DNA of 64,000 nucleotides from Sulfurimonas xiamenensis (GTDB lineage Bacteria; Campylobacterota; Campylobacteria; Campylobacterales; Sulfurimonadaceae): NCBI RefSeq assembly GCF_009258045.1, contig NZ_CP041166.1, positions 248,001 to 312,000 of the forward strand, read 5' to 3'. Shown piece by piece: positions 32,745 to 41,979 of this stretch (position 1 is its first letter; each line of letters starts with the position of its first letter). The notes under the pieces were generated by a model. It saw only the letters and a program-made list of their open reading frames with translations, ran no database searches and was not told where the DNA came from. The position numbers and the translations under genes were made by a program.

Positions 32745-32971
32745 TTTGCTTTCTCTATGCACTCTTTTGAACAGTAATACTTTCCATTGCTCAAAATTGC
32801 ATCATCAATTTCACAGTAGATGCCACATGTAGAGCACTCTACCATGTCGCTACTATCAATCTCATCTCTCTTTTTCTCTTTGTTGGAGTTTTGTACAGCC
32901 GGCTTTTTCTTTATAAACATAAAATAGATAATAGCAATAACACCCGCTACCAATAAAATTTTTAGTATCAT
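32741..32971 (-). CDS. PP0621-like membrane-anchored zinc-ribbon protein
   Basis: A 76-residue protein with one N-terminal membrane helix ([19 protein letters not shown]), a charged linker and a C-terminal cluster of four cysteines. Two lie in [12 protein letters not shown] (C-x2-C) and two more in YYCSKEC. The arrangement matches the PP0621 family and suggests zinc binding. It starts within the rsmG stop (ATGA) and ends in the next gene's start, so it is tightly coupled. Its function is unknown. Confidence 0.72.
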   Translation of the reverse strand: MILKILLVAGVIAIIYFMFIKKKPAVQNSNKEKKRDEIDSSDMVECSTCGIYCEIDDAILSNGKYYCSKECIEKAK

Positions 32972-33549
32972 ATATCTTCTCCAATAAGCAAATAGTGTCT
33001 ATTTTTAGTTTTTATAACTTTGTGTTTCAATCCCGGTGTAACTTCATCGTAAACTCTCTCTCCCTTATAAAAAAGAAGTTTTGAGTGCTTGTCTCTAAAA
33101 TTTTCGCTTAATTTTAAAAGCATATCTGTTTCAGTTACGGCTCTGGATGTAACAAGCTCAAAAATTTCGCTCTGCATCTCTTCAACGCGCATTTTTACAA
33201 CTTTTACATTATCCAGCTCTAAATCAGCTTTTATAAACTGTAAAAAGCTTGCCCTTTTTGCAATCGGCTCAACAAGTGTTACCTGTGTCTCAGGAAGCCC
33301 CATTGCTAAAATTAGACCTGGAAATCCCGCACCTGTACCGATATCTAAAAGATTTTTACATTTTGGCAGAAAGCTTATAGGGAAAACAGCATCGTAAATA
33401 AATTCATCTACGGTTTTTTCATCTTTTGCACCTGTTAAATTGTGGATTTTATTCCATTTAAAAAGATGCTCTTTATATTTTTGAATATTATGAAAAAAAT
33501 CATCAGGCAGCTTTAACTTCTCTTCAAGAAGCTCAGTTTTTAAGTTCAA
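32968..33549 (-). CDS. rsmG: 16S rRNA m7G527 methyltransferase
   Basis: S-adenosylmethionine-dependent methyltransferase that modifies G527 in 16S rRNA; 193 residues. The SAM-binding motif is [13 protein letters not shown] (68-79), followed by [14 protein letters not shown] and a VTSRAV segment. Loss of RsmG gives low-level streptomycin resistance in other bacteria. The start is TTG at 33549 with AAGGATA upstream. It lies 14 bases after ribA. Partners in this operon are the zinc-ribbon protein and the uncharacterised beta/alpha protein. Confidence 0.94.
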   Translation of the reverse strand: MNLKTELLEEKLKLPDDFFHNIQKYKEHLFKWNKIHNLTGAKDEKTVDEFIYDAVFPISFLPKCKNLLDIGTGAGFPGLILAMGLPETQVTLVEPIAKRASFLQFIKADLELDNVKVVKMRVEEMQSEIFELVTSRAVTETDMLLKLSENFRDKHSKLLFYKGERVYDEVTPGLKHKVIKTKNRHYLLIGEDI

Positions 33550-33563
33550 GTATATATCCTTTT

Positions 33564-34127
33564 TTAAAGCAGGTGCCCCATCTCATCTTTTTTAACATTT
33601 AAATAAGCTTCATTATGCGGATTTGATTTCATAATAATAGGAATGCGCTCTACAATTTCAATCCCCTCTAAAGACTCTATCTTTCTTGGGTTGTTTGTAA
33701 GAAGTTTTATCTTGTTTATATTGAAGTGATTAAGTATAAAAATCACAATCTCATATGTTCTCTCATCTGCTGCAAATCCAAGCTGGTGATTTGCTTCTAC
33801 TGTGTTAAAACCTTTGTCTTGAAGAGCATATGCGTTTATCTTGTTAAGCAAACCTATGTTTCTGCCCTCTTGCCTTAAGTATATAACCATGCCGTTTGTT
33901 TTAGATGCCAATTTTAACGCATGCTCTAACTGATCTCTGCAGTCACACTTTAAGCTTCCTATTGCATCACCTGTCAGACACTCTGAATGGACTCTGACTA
34001 TCGGAGTTTCATCTAAATTTTTTTTAAATATGACCAGATGCTCTTTGCACCCTTCTTTAAAAGCTTTGACTTTGAAATCGCCAAATCTTGATGGTAAATT
34101 TGCTATTTCAGAAATTTCTATGTTCAA
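33564..34127 (-). CDS. ribA: GTP cyclohydrolase II
   Basis: First committed step of riboflavin synthesis from GTP; 187 residues. The zinc ligands are C50, C61 and C63 in [20 protein letters not shown]. Substrate and catalytic motifs [21 protein letters not shown] and the NNPRKIESL helix follow. It is the stand-alone GCHII form rather than the RibBA fusion. The start is TTG at 34127 with AGGA upstream. ribH (lumazine synthase) is in a different operon at 45.7 kb. Confidence 0.95.
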   Translation of the reverse strand: MNIEISEIANLPSRFGDFKVKAFKEGCKEHLVIFKKNLDETPIVRVHSECLTGDAIGSLKCDCRDQLEHALKLASKTNGMVIYLRQEGRNIGLLNKINAYALQDKGFNTVEANHQLGFAADERTYEIVIFILNHFNINKIKLLTNNPRKIESLEGIEIVERIPIIMKSNPHNEAYLNVKKDEMGHLL

Positions 34128-34196
34128 TTATTTTTCCTAACTTTAACTTTAAAAAGGTAAAATATTTTTTAAAATTATAGCTAAAAAGGTTTAACA

Positions 34197-35168
34197 ATGT
34201 TTCAAAGATTTCGTAGAACTCGCTTAAATGCCCATCTTCGCTCACTTGTCCGTGAGACAAAAGTAGGTGTAGAAGATTTTATATATCCTCTTTTTGTACG
34301 CTCCGGAGAGGGAATTAAAACAGAAGTAGCATCAATGCCGGGTGTTTTTCAGATGAGTATAGATGAGGTGATAAAAGAGTGTGAAGAGCTTAAAAAACTC
34401 GGTATTTATGCAATTATACTTTTTGGAATTCCTGATGTAAAAGACTCTATAGGCTCAGACTCTTTGTGCGAACACGGCATAATTGCCAAAGCAATTCGTG
34501 CTATAAAAGAGGCGCATCCGGATATGTTCGTAGTAACGGATCTCTGTTTTTGTGAATATACTGATCATGGACACTGTGGAATTATTGATGAAGAGCATCA
34601 AACTGTAGACAATGACGCCACACTTAAAATATCTGCTAAACAAGCCATAGTTCATGCAAAGGCGGGAGCAGATATGATAGCACCTTCAGGCATGATGGAT
34701 GGGATAATTGAAACATTAAGAGATGCGCTTGATGGTGCAGGATATGTCAATCTTCCTATTATGAGCTACTCAACAAAATTTGCTTCAGGATACTATGGAC
34801 CGTTTCGTGATGTGGCAGAGTCAACACCGAGTTTTGGCGACAGAGCATCATACCAAATGGACCCTGCAAACAGAAGAGAAGCTATTGCTGAGAGCATTTC
34901 TGATGAACTTCAGGGTGCTGATATTTTAATGGTAAAACCGGCTCTTGCATATCTTGATATTGTCAGAGAGATAAAGGAGAACACTTCGCTTCCAATGGCG
35001 GTATATAATGTAAGCGGCGAGTATGCAATGCTTAAGATGGCAGGGATGAATAATCTAATCGATTATGATAGAGTTGTAATGGAGACAATGATTGCTTTTA
35101 AAAGAGCAGGTGCGGATATTATTATCTCTTACCATGCAAAAGAGGTTGCAAAAATGTTACAAAAGTAA
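34197..35168 (+). CDS. hemB: Porphobilinogen synthase (delta-aminolevulinate dehydratase)
   Basis: Condenses two aminolevulinate molecules into porphobilinogen for haem; 323 residues. The Zn-binding cysteines are C117, C119 and C127 in [14 protein letters not shown]. The Schiff-base lysines are K194 (YSTKFAS) and K247 ([10 protein letters not shown]). It diverges from ribA. The hemJ gene lies 2.4 kb away. A long inverted repeat follows, between hemB and argF. Confidence 0.96.
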   Translation: MFQRFRRTRLNAHLRSLVRETKVGVEDFIYPLFVRSGEGIKTEVASMPGVFQMSIDEVIKECEELKKLGIYAIILFGIPDVKDSIGSDSLCEHGIIAKAIRAIKEAHPDMFVVTDLCFCEYTDHGHCGIIDEEHQTVDNDATLKISAKQAIVHAKAGADMIAPSGMMDGIIETLRDALDGAGYVNLPIMSYSTKFASGYYGPFRDVAESTPSFGDRASYQMDPANRREAIAESISDELQGADILMVKPALAYLDIVREIKENTSLPMAVYNVSGEYAMLKMAGMNNLIDYDRVVMETMIAFKRAGADIIISYHAKEVAKMLQK

Positions 35169-35196
35169 TCTTTTGCGTTTGTTAAGATGCTGATAA

Positions 35197-35245
35197 AAGC
35201 TCTTAGAAGCAATCTAAAAGAAAATTTAGTATAAACTAAGAGCTT
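35197..35245 (+). promoter_or_regulatory. Inverted repeat flanking the argF promoter
   Basis: Two perfect 10-base arms, AAGCTCTTAG (35197-35206) and CTAAGAGCTT (35236-35245), enclose 29 bases that hold a TATAAA -10-like box at 35230-35235. It may be the hemB terminator, an argF operator, or an attenuator. The arrangement around the promoter makes an operator or loop-based control possible. Confidence 0.4.
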
Positions 35246-35267
35246 ATTTGAATTTTTGGGGAAAATT

Positions 35268-36197
35268 TTGAGACACTTTTTAACACTGAAAGATTTTACA
35301 AAAGAAGAAATTTTAGAGATTATTGACACCGGACTTAGCATTAAAAAGAATTTAAAAGCAAATATTTACAATCAAGAGTTAAAAAACCAAACGCTTGCGA
35401 TGATATTTGAAAAGAGCTCGACAAGAACGCGTGTTAGTTTTGAGACTGGAATGTTTCAACTTGGAGGACATGCTCTTTTTCTCTCAAATCGTGATATTCA
35501 TCTGGGTCGCGGAGAGCCTGTAAAAGATACTGCCCGCGTGATTTCAAGTATGTGCGATATGGTTATGATACGAACATTTGAGCACTCTATGATAGAGGAG
35601 TTTGCCTCTTACTCGAGAGTTCCGGTAATCAACGGACTTACAGATTCATATCATCCGGTTCAGCTTTTGGCGGATTATATGACTTTGGTTGAACACGGTA
35701 TGGATAAAAATATTATTGCAGCTTATGTGGGGGATGGCAATAATATGACGCATTCATGGATGATGCTTGCTGCAAAACTTGGTTTTGAGCTTCGTATTGC
35801 TACTCCAAAAGGGTATGAAGTTGATGCAAAGATACTTGATGATGCGCAAAAAATTGCAAAAGAGAGCAAAGCAGTTATAAAAATTATGAATGATCCAAAA
35901 GAAGCGGTAAAAGGCGCTAGTGTTGTAACAACTGATACATGGGTTTCTATGGGGCAGGAGGATGAAAAAGAGGAGCGTATAAAAACTTTTAAAGGCTTTA
36001 TGGTTGATGATGAGATGATGTCACTGGCTCAAAAAGATGCGAAATTTTTACACTGTCTGCCAGCTTATAGAGGTTTGGAAGTTAGCGAAGAGCTTTTTGA
36101 AAAACACTCTGATATCATCTTTAGTGAGGCAGAAAACAGACTTCATGCCCAAAAAGGGCTGATGGTCTGGCTAAAGAAACAAAATTTTAATAGCTGA
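35268..36197 (+). CDS. argF: Ornithine carbamoyltransferase
   Basis: Makes citrulline from ornithine and carbamoyl phosphate in arginine synthesis; 309 residues from the TTG at 35268, where GGGGAAAA lies about 7 bases upstream. An upstream TTG at 35256 is less likely. The carbamoyl phosphate loop STRTR is at 51-55. [14 protein letters not shown] is in the middle, and the ornithine motif [10 protein letters not shown] lies near the C-terminus. The 3' end overlaps convergent trpS by 11 bases. The inverted repeat upstream may regulate it. Confidence 0.95.
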   Translation: MRHFLTLKDFTKEEILEIIDTGLSIKKNLKANIYNQELKNQTLAMIFEKSSTRTRVSFETGMFQLGGHALFLSNRDIHLGRGEPVKDTARVISSMCDMVMIRTFEHSMIEEFASYSRVPVINGLTDSYHPVQLLADYMTLVEHGMDKNIIAAYVGDGNNMTHSWMMLAAKLGFELRIATPKGYEVDAKILDDAQKIAKESKAVIKIMNDPKEAVKGASVVTTDTWVSMGQEDEKEERIKTFKGFMVDDEMMSLAQKDAKFLHCLPAYRGLEVSEELFEKHSDIIFSEAENRLHAQKGLMVWLKKQNFNS

Positions 36198-37152
36198 TTC
36201 CGCTTACGCTTCTTATCTTTTCAATGGTCGGCATTGCAATCTCTCTTGCTTTGTCTGCTCCATTTTTTAAAATTTCTCTTACCTCATTTTGGTGCTTTTC
36301 GAAATACTCTCTTTTCTCTCTATATTCTCTAAAATACTCCCACATAACTTCCGCAAGATAGATCTTAAAGTGTCCGTGTCCCTCACCGCCTCTTCTATAT
36401 CTCTCTTGAAGTGCTTTTAGATTGTCACCCTCTAAAAAAAGTTTTGCCATATTGTAAACATTGCATGTTTCGTACTCTTTTGGCTCTTCTACGGAAACAT
36501 TTTCAGTTACAATTTTTTTGATTGTCTTTAGCTGACTCTTCTCATCTCCAAAAATATTGACGATATTTCCGTAACTCTTAGACATTTTTTGTCCGTCTAT
36601 TCCCGGAACTGTTGCAACCTCTTCTTGAACTTTAAATTCAGGAATCGTTAAAATATCTCCATATTGGTTGTTAAATTTGATGGCGATATCTCTTGCAATT
36701 TCTACATGTTGAATCTGATCTTTTCCTACAGGGACGACATTGGAGTTAAAAAGCAAAATGTCAGCCGCCATTAAAACAGGATATGAAAAAAGAGAGTGGT
36801 TTGTTGCAAATCCTTTGGCGGTTTTGTCTTTGTAGCTGTGAGCACGCTCTAAAAGTCCCATAGGTGTAAATGATGATAAAGTCCAGTAGAGTTCAAGAAC
36901 CTCTTTTACATCTGACTGTACCCAGAAAACTGATTTCTCAGGATCAATTCCAAGCGCTAAAAAGTCTGTAGCACACTGCATGGTAAGTTCACCAAGGCGT
37001 TTGCCGTCATTGACACTTGTCATGGCATGATAGTTTGCAATAAAAGCAAAAGTTTGATTTTGTGACTGTGCTTCTACCATCTGTTTTATTGAGCCGAAAT
37101 AGTTTCCGATATGTAAATCTCCAGATGGCTGAATACCTGTTAAAACTCTCAT
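36187..37152 (-). CDS. trpS: Tryptophanyl-tRNA synthetase
   Basis: Class I aminoacyl-tRNA synthetase, 321 residues. The HIGH motif is H14-I-G-N17 after TGIQPSGDL, and KMSKS is K189-S193. A GGAG ribosome-binding site precedes the ATG. It is a single gene, convergent with argF. No obvious insertion or loss is seen. Confidence 0.96.
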   Translation of the reverse strand: MRVLTGIQPSGDLHIGNYFGSIKQMVEAQSQNQTFAFIANYHAMTSVNDGKRLGELTMQCATDFLALGIDPEKSVFWVQSDVKEVLELYWTLSSFTPMGLLERAHSYKDKTAKGFATNHSLFSYPVLMAADILLFNSNVVPVGKDQIQHVEIARDIAIKFNNQYGDILTIPEFKVQEEVATVPGIDGQKMSKSYGNIVNIFGDEKSQLKTIKKIVTENVSVEEPKEYETCNVYNMAKLFLEGDNLKALQERYRRGGEGHGHFKIYLAEVMWEYFREYREKREYFEKHQNEVREILKNGADKAREIAMPTIEKIRSVSGISY

Positions 37153-37256
37153 TTATATAACTCCAAAAATTTCTAAATTTTAGTTATGACATTATACATT
37201 CTTTAACTTTATTTCGCTATGATTTAACTTATTATAGAGGTATAAAAGGATTTATT

Positions 37257-37586
37257 ATGAATGTACAAATTCATGCAAAAGATATAACATTACATGAAAG
37301 CAGAAGAGCTCATATTGAAGCAGCTATTGATAGTTTTAAAAAATATGCATTAGATATTACAAGTGTAAATGTTTATGTTAGAGCGGAAAAAAAAGGTGTT
37401 TCAGTTGAATTTGATATTCATGTGGCGCATGCACAACCTGTAGTTATAAGCCAGAGTGATGATGATTTGGATGCTGCTATAGATTTAGCTATTGACAGAG
37501 CTACAAAAGCGCTTCGTCGTCTTCATGACAAAATTGTTTCTCATAAAGCGGCTTCTATAAAAGATATGGAAATAGTAGAAGAGTAG
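37257..37586 (+). CDS. Short ribosome hibernation-promoting factor (HPF/YfiA family)
   Basis: A 109-residue member of the ribosome-associated HPF/YfiA family, which binds the decoding channel of stalled or resting ribosomes. It contains only the N-terminal domain: the conserved QSDDDLDAAIDLAIDRATKALRRLHDK helix lies near residues 66-93. It lacks the C-terminal dimerisation domain of long HPF and so would promote the monomer or the short-form 100S state. A second, long HPF lies at 50900-51442. AAAAGGA precedes the ATG. It is 2 bases upstream of hemJ. Confidence 0.88.
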   Translation: MNVQIHAKDITLHESRRAHIEAAIDSFKKYALDITSVNVYVRAEKKGVSVEFDIHVAHAQPVVISQSDDDLDAAIDLAIDRATKALRRLHDKIVSHKAASIKDMEIVEE

Positions 37587-37588
37587 TT

Positions 37589-38035
37589 ATGTATAACTGG
37601 ATAATTTGGTTTCATATCCTCTCTTTTATCTCATGGTATGCGGTTCTCTTTTATATGCCGCGACTTTTTGTATATCATGCAGAAAATGCTGAGAATGAGG
37701 GATTTGTAAAAGTTGTAAAAGTTATGGAGATGAAAATATATAAATATATCGGTATTCCTGCAATGTGGGCAACTGTTATAAGCGGTGTTGCAATGATATT
37801 TTTATCTACTTCGCATTATGGCGGAGTAAATATTATGTCAACAGGCGGTTGGATGCATGCTAAGATACTTTTTGTTCTTATTTTAATCGCATATTTTTTC
37901 TCTTTGGGATATTTTAGAATAAAGTTTTTAAATGATGAATGTAAGAAGAGCGGAAAGTTTTTTAGGGCTTACAATGAAGTTCCAACGCTTCTTCTTCTTG
38001 TGATAGTTGCAATGGTAATTATTAAACCGTTTTAA
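37589..38035 (+). CDS. hemJ: Protoporphyrinogen IX oxidase HemJ
   Basis: A 148-residue membrane protein of the HemJ family, which oxidises protoporphyrinogen IX in haem synthesis. About four membrane helices are visible. The N-terminal HILSFISWYAVLFYMPRLFVYHAE has the family histidine and the YMPRLFVYH signature, and GGWMHAKILFVL is in the third segment. It is co-transcribed with the short HPF (gap 2 bases). hemB is 2.4 kb upstream. Confidence 0.9.
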   Translation: MYNWIIWFHILSFISWYAVLFYMPRLFVYHAENAENEGFVKVVKVMEMKIYKYIGIPAMWATVISGVAMIFLSTSHYGGVNIMSTGGWMHAKILFVLILIAYFFSLGYFRIKFLNDECKKSGKFFRAYNEVPTLLLLVIVAMVIIKPF

Positions 38036-38045
38036 TTATAGAGTG

Positions 38046-38074
38046 TCAAACGGAGTTAATTCCGTTTGATTTTT
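38046..38074 (+). terminator. Rho-independent terminator of hpf-hemJ
   Basis: A 9-bp perfect stem (TCAAACGGA with TCCGTTTGA) and a 6-base loop, followed by a TTTTT run at 38070-38074. It lies in the gap between hemJ and the convergent der gene, and its tail reaches the der stop codon. Confidence 0.8.
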
Positions 38075-39542
38075 ACTTCTCTCCGCGTTTTTTCGCTTTA
38101 AAAAGAACAGGTGTTCCTGTAAAGTTGAAAGCTTCTCTTAGTTTATTTGTCAAATATCTTCTATATGTAAAATGCAAACCTCTTGGTTTATTCATAACGA
38201 TAGCGATCTTTGGCGGTCTTGTTTCATATTGTGTTGCATAGTATATTTTAATAATTTGACCGTGCATGGATGGAAGATGGTGTTTTCTCATGGCTTTTTC
38301 CAAAACTTCGTTAAGTTTTGATGTCGGTATACGCTGAGAGTAGTTTTCATTGATCTCTAAAATCATATCATAGAGCTTATCAACTCTTTTATGTGATTTT
38401 GCAGAGAGTGTAATTATAGGCGCATAAGCTAAAAATTTAAATCTGTCTCTTACTTCCTCTATAATTTTGTCATAATCTTCTCTTTTAGCGATGTCCCATT
38501 TGTTTAAAACAATGATGCAGGCAAGACGGTTGCTGTCAACAAGACCTGCAATTTTCTCATCTAAATCTAAAAAAGGCTCACTTGCATCAAGAACTACAAG
38601 CGCCATATTTGAGTTTTCAAGCATCTCTTTTGTTCTCATAAGAGCAAACTTTTCAATTCCGAGAATTTTACCGCGTCTTCTTAATCCGGCAGTATCGACA
38701 AAGGTAAGCTGCTTTCCTTTGTACTCAATACTCTCATCAATAGGATCAATTGTAGTTCCTGCCACACTGCTTACAACTGAGCGCTCTTCACCTAGAAGAG
38801 CATTTAGGAGTGAGCTTTTTCCAACATTTGTACGACCGATAATAGAGATCTTTATATGATTTATATCATTTTCATCAAACTCTTTTATCTTGTCGTTTTG
38901 AGCAAATATGGAGTCATCTTCAAACTCCTCTTCATTTACATCTGTGTAAAAGAAATTGTCATCCTCCTCTTCTTCGTTTTGTTCGTTAAAATCGAACTCG
39001 TCTTCATCATCCTCTTCGATAATATTTACATCATCTTCATCTTTTATAGTGTCAGAATCAGGAATTTTTTCATATACCCAGTCAAGAAGCGCAACTATAC
39101 TTCTGTTATGTGCCACAGATATGCCAAAGATAGCATCTGTTCCAAATTCATAGTAATCCCAAAGATTCTCTTTCATTTTGTCATTGTCAATTTTATTTAC
39201 AACCAGAGCTACATCTTTTCCTAATGTTTGAAGTTCATAAAAAAGTTTTTTATCTTCCTCTTCAGGAATGCTTTTTCCATCAACCATATATAGGATAATA
39301 TCTGCTTTTTTTGCAGCTTCAAGGGATTTCTCTTTTATCTTGTCAAAAAGTTCACACCCTTTGTCAAGTCCGCCTGTATCTAATAATAGCGCCTGTTTGT
39401 TTATGATAGTAACATGCCGTCTTTTTACATCTCTTGTTGTCCCTGCCTGCTCAGATGTAATAGCATCTCTCTTTTTAACTAATCTGTTAAAGAGTGAACT
39501 CTTTCCAACATTTGGACGACCGATAATGGCGATTTTTTTCAT
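38073..39542 (-). CDS. der: Ribosome-assembly GTPase Der (EngA)
   Basis: Tandem-GTPase 50S assembly factor, 489 residues. The first G domain has GRPNVGKSS (8-16) and DTGG; the second has GRTNVGKSS (236-244) and DTAGLRRRGK; a KH-like C-terminal domain ends in AKKRGEK. Between the two G domains (about 165-226) is a very acidic linker, with some 26 Asp/Glu in 43 residues (168-210). Der linkers are commonly acidic but this is long. Antisense frames here read as hydrophobic and are artefacts of the acidic codons. Confidence 0.95.
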   Translation of the reverse strand: MKKIAIIGRPNVGKSSLFNRLVKKRDAITSEQAGTTRDVKRRHVTIINKQALLLDTGGLDKGCELFDKIKEKSLEAAKKADIILYMVDGKSIPEEEDKKLFYELQTLGKDVALVVNKIDNDKMKENLWDYYEFGTDAIFGISVAHNRSIVALLDWVYEKIPDSDTIKDEDDVNIIEEDDEDEFDFNEQNEEEEDDNFFYTDVNEEEFEDDSIFAQNDKIKEFDENDINHIKISIIGRTNVGKSSLLNALLGEERSVVSSVAGTTIDPIDESIEYKGKQLTFVDTAGLRRRGKILGIEKFALMRTKEMLENSNMALVVLDASEPFLDLDEKIAGLVDSNRLACIIVLNKWDIAKREDYDKIIEEVRDRFKFLAYAPIITLSAKSHKRVDKLYDMILEINENYSQRIPTSKLNEVLEKAMRKHHLPSMHGQIIKIYYATQYETRPPKIAIVMNKPRGLHFTYRRYLTNKLREAFNFTGTPVLFKAKKRGEK

Positions 39543-39617
39543 ATTTGTAGCCTAAATAAAATTTGTAGTTTGTTTGGAATTATATCGAAATAAGAGGTGA
39601 TTATAAATTGTTTAAAG

Positions 39618-39640
39618 AAATTCTCTCAAAAGAGAGAGTT
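39618..39640 (-). terminator. Hairpin after the LPP20 lipoprotein gene
   Basis: A 6-bp GAGAGA/TCTCTC stem (39622-39627 with 39632-39637) with an AAAA loop on the plus strand, lying downstream of the lipoprotein stop on the minus strand. The stem is A/T-flanked and the following stretch is moderately T-rich. It is a plausible terminator. Confidence 0.45.
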
Positions 39641-39656
39641 GAAATAAAAAAAAGTT

Positions 39657-40238
39657 TTATTCAGTCAAAAACTCTTTTTCAAGATCTTCTAAAGCATTTT
39701 TAGCTTTAAACTGCTGCCAAAGAGCCTGATCATTTTTAAAACTTGTTTTTATATTGTTTTGAATCTGCTCATTTGCAGCTTTTTGTGAAACGGCTACTAG
39801 AACATAAATAGCACCTGATGGAGCAGTCCACATATCAATGGCTTTAGAACCTATTAAATTAACTTTTGCAACCTGTTTGGTTATAGTTTCTATCGCCTTA
39901 TCAACTGTTTCGCTTTCGTTTGCACCTGTAGTCCCAGTATAGATAGTGATTTTATCTTTAACTTGAGACTCTATCTGATGTGCTAAATCAGAACGGCCGT
40001 TGGCAAGAGCTACTCTTCTCATATGATCCATTCCCGCAACACTTTTTTCAGCTATACCTACACCTGCATATGAACCCTCCGCTTCGGGAACACAAGTCCA
40101 CGAAGGTGCAGACACATTCTCTTGTATACAAGCATAATCTACACTGCGTTTTTCTACTTTAGCATCTTTGCTGCTGCAGCCTGTAATTGCAACAAAAAAT
40201 ATTCCTGCCATTATAATTGATGAAATGGTTTTGATCAT
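39657..40238 (-). CDS. LPP20 family outer-membrane lipoprotein
   Basis: A 193-residue lipoprotein of the LPP20 family, a conserved epsilonproteobacterial antigen in Helicobacter. The lipobox is FVAITGC, with the lipidated Cys at residue 21. The core shows SYAGVGIAEKSVAGMDHMRRVALANGRSDLA, followed by a repeated helix and IYVLVAVSQ. The function is unknown. It is transcribed alone, divergent from the phosphoribosyltransferase gene, with an AGGAGA ribosome-binding site before the ATG. Confidence 0.85.
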   Translation of the reverse strand: MIKTISSIIMAGIFFVAITGCSSKDAKVEKRSVDYACIQENVSAPSWTCVPEAEGSYAGVGIAEKSVAGMDHMRRVALANGRSDLAHQIESQVKDKITIYTGTTGANESETVDKAIETITKQVAKVNLIGSKAIDMWTAPSGAIYVLVAVSQKAANEQIQNNIKTSFKNDQALWQQFKAKNALEDLEKEFLTE

Positions 40239-40340
40239 GTCAGATCTCCTTTTTTTTCTAAAATCATTGTAGCGACTTTCATCTTAAATGATATTTACTG
40301 AAAAAAAATAATTTAATAGAAATTAAAAAGTTTTAAATTG

Positions 40341-40346
40341 TATAAT
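40341..40346 (+). promoter_or_regulatory. -10 box positioned for a leaderless phosphoribosyltransferase transcript
   Basis: TATAAT, then six bases (AAAGCT), then the ATG at 40353. The spacing matches that at alr (31305) and at the small membrane-protein gene (11143). No separate ribosome-binding site can fit in the gap. Confidence 0.5.
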
Positions 40347-40352
40347 AAAGCT

Positions 40353-40802
40353 ATGAAATATTATAGTTATGAAAATTTTAGAATTGATACACTCACTCTT
40401 ATAGAAAAAGTAAGAGATTTACAATTTGAAGCCATAGTAGCAGTCGCAAGAGGTGGTTTAACTCTTTCACATGCCATCTCAGAAGGCTTGGCAATACGCC
40501 ATGTACAAAGCATAAGAACAGAGCTTTATGATAAAACTTTAAAAAGAGAACAGTTAAATATTTTTGCCACATGTGAATTTAGAGATGTAAAAAAGGTTTT
40601 GGTTGTAGATGATATATCTGACAGCGGTGATACACTTAAGGCTGTTATGCACTATTTGGAAAATAAACATAAGAATATAGAGTTTAAATCAGCAACTCTT
40701 TTTTATAAAAAAACATCTGTATATGAACCGCACTTTTGGATCAATGAAGCAGATGACTGGATTGATTTTTTTTGGGAGAGGGATTTTATAAAAAAAACTT
40801 AA
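40353..40802 (+). CDS. Type I phosphoribosyltransferase (Gpt/hypoxanthine type)
   Basis: A 149-residue purine-salvage type phosphoribosyltransferase. The PRPP-binding motif is VVDDISDSGDT (84-94), with ARGGLTLSH (32-40) before it. I chose the ATG at 40353 over an upstream TTG because a TATAAT box lies just before it. Purine specificity (xanthine/guanine) is inferred from the family, so a nucleotide-salvage role is likely but not proven. It overlaps the convergent cytochrome c gene by 4 bases. Confidence 0.85.
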   Translation: MKYYSYENFRIDTLTLIEKVRDLQFEAIVAVARGGLTLSHAISEGLAIRHVQSIRTELYDKTLKREQLNIFATCEFRDVKKVLVVDDISDSGDTLKAVMHYLENKHKNIEFKSATLFYKKTSVYEPHFWINEADDWIDFFWERDFIKKT

Positions 40803-41167
40803 TCCCTCCAGTATTCAACATCTTTTTTTGTAAAATCAGTCTCATATATATACTCGCAAATGATTTTTAACATCTCTTTGTCAAATCCAAGTTCAGGCAT
40901 AAGTTCATGTTTTTCAATTGCATCATGCATAAGAGAAGTTTCTGCTTTTGGATGCTCTACCCATGTCGCCATATAGGAGACAAACTCATCTTTGTCTCTA
41001 AATGCGTTCATATATCTCTCTTTAAATTCTACTACTGCCGGAGCAGAGATTGTTTTTGTAGGATGGTGGCAGGTTATGCAGTTTCCGTTAAACAGAAGTG
41101 AACCCATCTCGCGCGCGTATAAGAGAGAAAAGAGTGATAGTATAATCGCTAAAAATATCGGCTTCAT
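40799..41167 (-). CDS. Exported monohaem cytochrome c
   Basis: A 122-residue periplasmic protein. The signal peptide MKPIFLAIILSLFSLLYA is followed by a CITCH haem-binding motif (C30, C33, H34). A Met in the HELMPELGF segment is a likely axial ligand. The small size suggests an electron carrier for a respiratory enzyme, but the partner is not obvious here. It lies 4 bases after djlA on the same strand and its stop overlaps the convergent phosphoribosyltransferase gene. Confidence 0.86.
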   Translation of the reverse strand: MKPIFLAIILSLFSLLYAREMGSLLFNGNCITCHHPTKTISAPAVVEFKERYMNAFRDKDEFVSYMATWVEHPKAETSLMHDAIEKHELMPELGFDKEMLKIICEYIYETDFTKKDVEYWRD

Positions 41168-41171
41168 ATCA

Positions 41172-41924
41172 TTACTTTCTATGTGCTTTTATCATCTCGT
41201 AAGCTTGATTTATCTCCTGCGTTTTAGCAGTTGCTTCTTGCATGTAGGCATCATCTTTTCCTTGAGATTTTATGATATCGGGATGATACTCTCTAATGAG
41301 TTTTCTATACGCTTTTTTGATTGTATTCATATCGTCGCTTTCATTTACGCCTAGAATTTTATATGCATCATTTATATTTGCTTTTGGTTTAATGTTGTGT
41401 ACCATTTTTTCAAATTTGTCAAATATGGCGTGATAAGCGTTAGGGTCAAATCTCAATGCTTCTGCGATAGAGGCTAAAACCTCCTCTTCGCTTTTGCTGA
41501 CTTCGCCATCAATAAATGCAAGCTGGATTAAAAAGCCCATAAATTGATGCTGTTTGTTTTTATCTCTTTTTATTGTATTGCCCAATGTCAAGGCAATTTC
41601 TCTTAAGTCGTGAGATCTATTTTTATGCTCATTAAAGATCTCTTTTAGTATATCTTTTGTTTTGTGCGGCTCAGGAAAAACCGCTGAGATATCATCAAAC
41701 ATTATTCCTACGAGCTCTGCTTCTAAAGCATCGACTCTTCCGTCAGCTTTTGCAACCTTTGCTACAAGCGCAATAAAAAGACCGAGCTCACTTTTTTGAA
41801 GAGACTCTTTGGACACTGAAAAATTTTTAAAAGCCTCTTTTGAATAAGTTGTATATTTTGCGTAGCTTTTAAATATCCAGTAAAAAAATGCGCCTATAGC
41901 GGCAAGAAGTAGTAAATTTCCCAT
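41172..41924 (-). CDS. djlA: DjlA-like membrane J-domain co-chaperone
   Basis: A 250-residue protein with one N-terminal membrane segment (LLLLAAIGAFFYWIF), a TerB-like helical domain (about 45-160) and a C-terminal J domain (about 185-250) with the HPD motif. J domains stimulate DnaK ATPase, and DjlA acts at the inner membrane. A minus-strand TATAAT at 41948-41953 and AAGGATAT precede the ATG. The cytochrome c gene follows in the same direction, so the two are probably co-transcribed. Confidence 0.9.
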   Translation of the reverse strand: MGNLLLLAAIGAFFYWIFKSYAKYTTYSKEAFKNFSVSKESLQKSELGLFIALVAKVAKADGRVDALEAELVGIMFDDISAVFPEPHKTKDILKEIFNEHKNRSHDLREIALTLGNTIKRDKNKQHQFMGFLIQLAFIDGEVSKSEEEVLASIAEALRFDPNAYHAIFDKFEKMVHNIKPKANINDAYKILGVNESDDMNTIKKAYRKLIREYHPDIIKSQGKDDAYMQEATAKTQEINQAYEMIKAHRK

Positions 41925-41947
41925 ATATATCCTTTGTTAATTTTGTA

Positions 41948-41953
41948 ATTATA
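41948..41953 (-). promoter_or_regulatory. -10 box for djlA-cytochrome c
   Basis: A minus-strand TATAAT, with 23 bases between the box and the djlA ATG. It sits in the short gap between djlA and the DUF3108 gene and suggests that djlA does not depend on read-through. Confidence 0.5.
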
Positions 41954-41979
41954 GAAGAGAGTAGTTAATAGCGAAACAC

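Noticed and set aside
38856-39224. Hydrophobic 122-residue frame on the plus strand opposite der
   Set aside because: It is the complement of the Asp/Glu-rich linker of der; acidic codons read backwards give Phe/Ile/Leu. It has no ribosome-binding site and der is certain.
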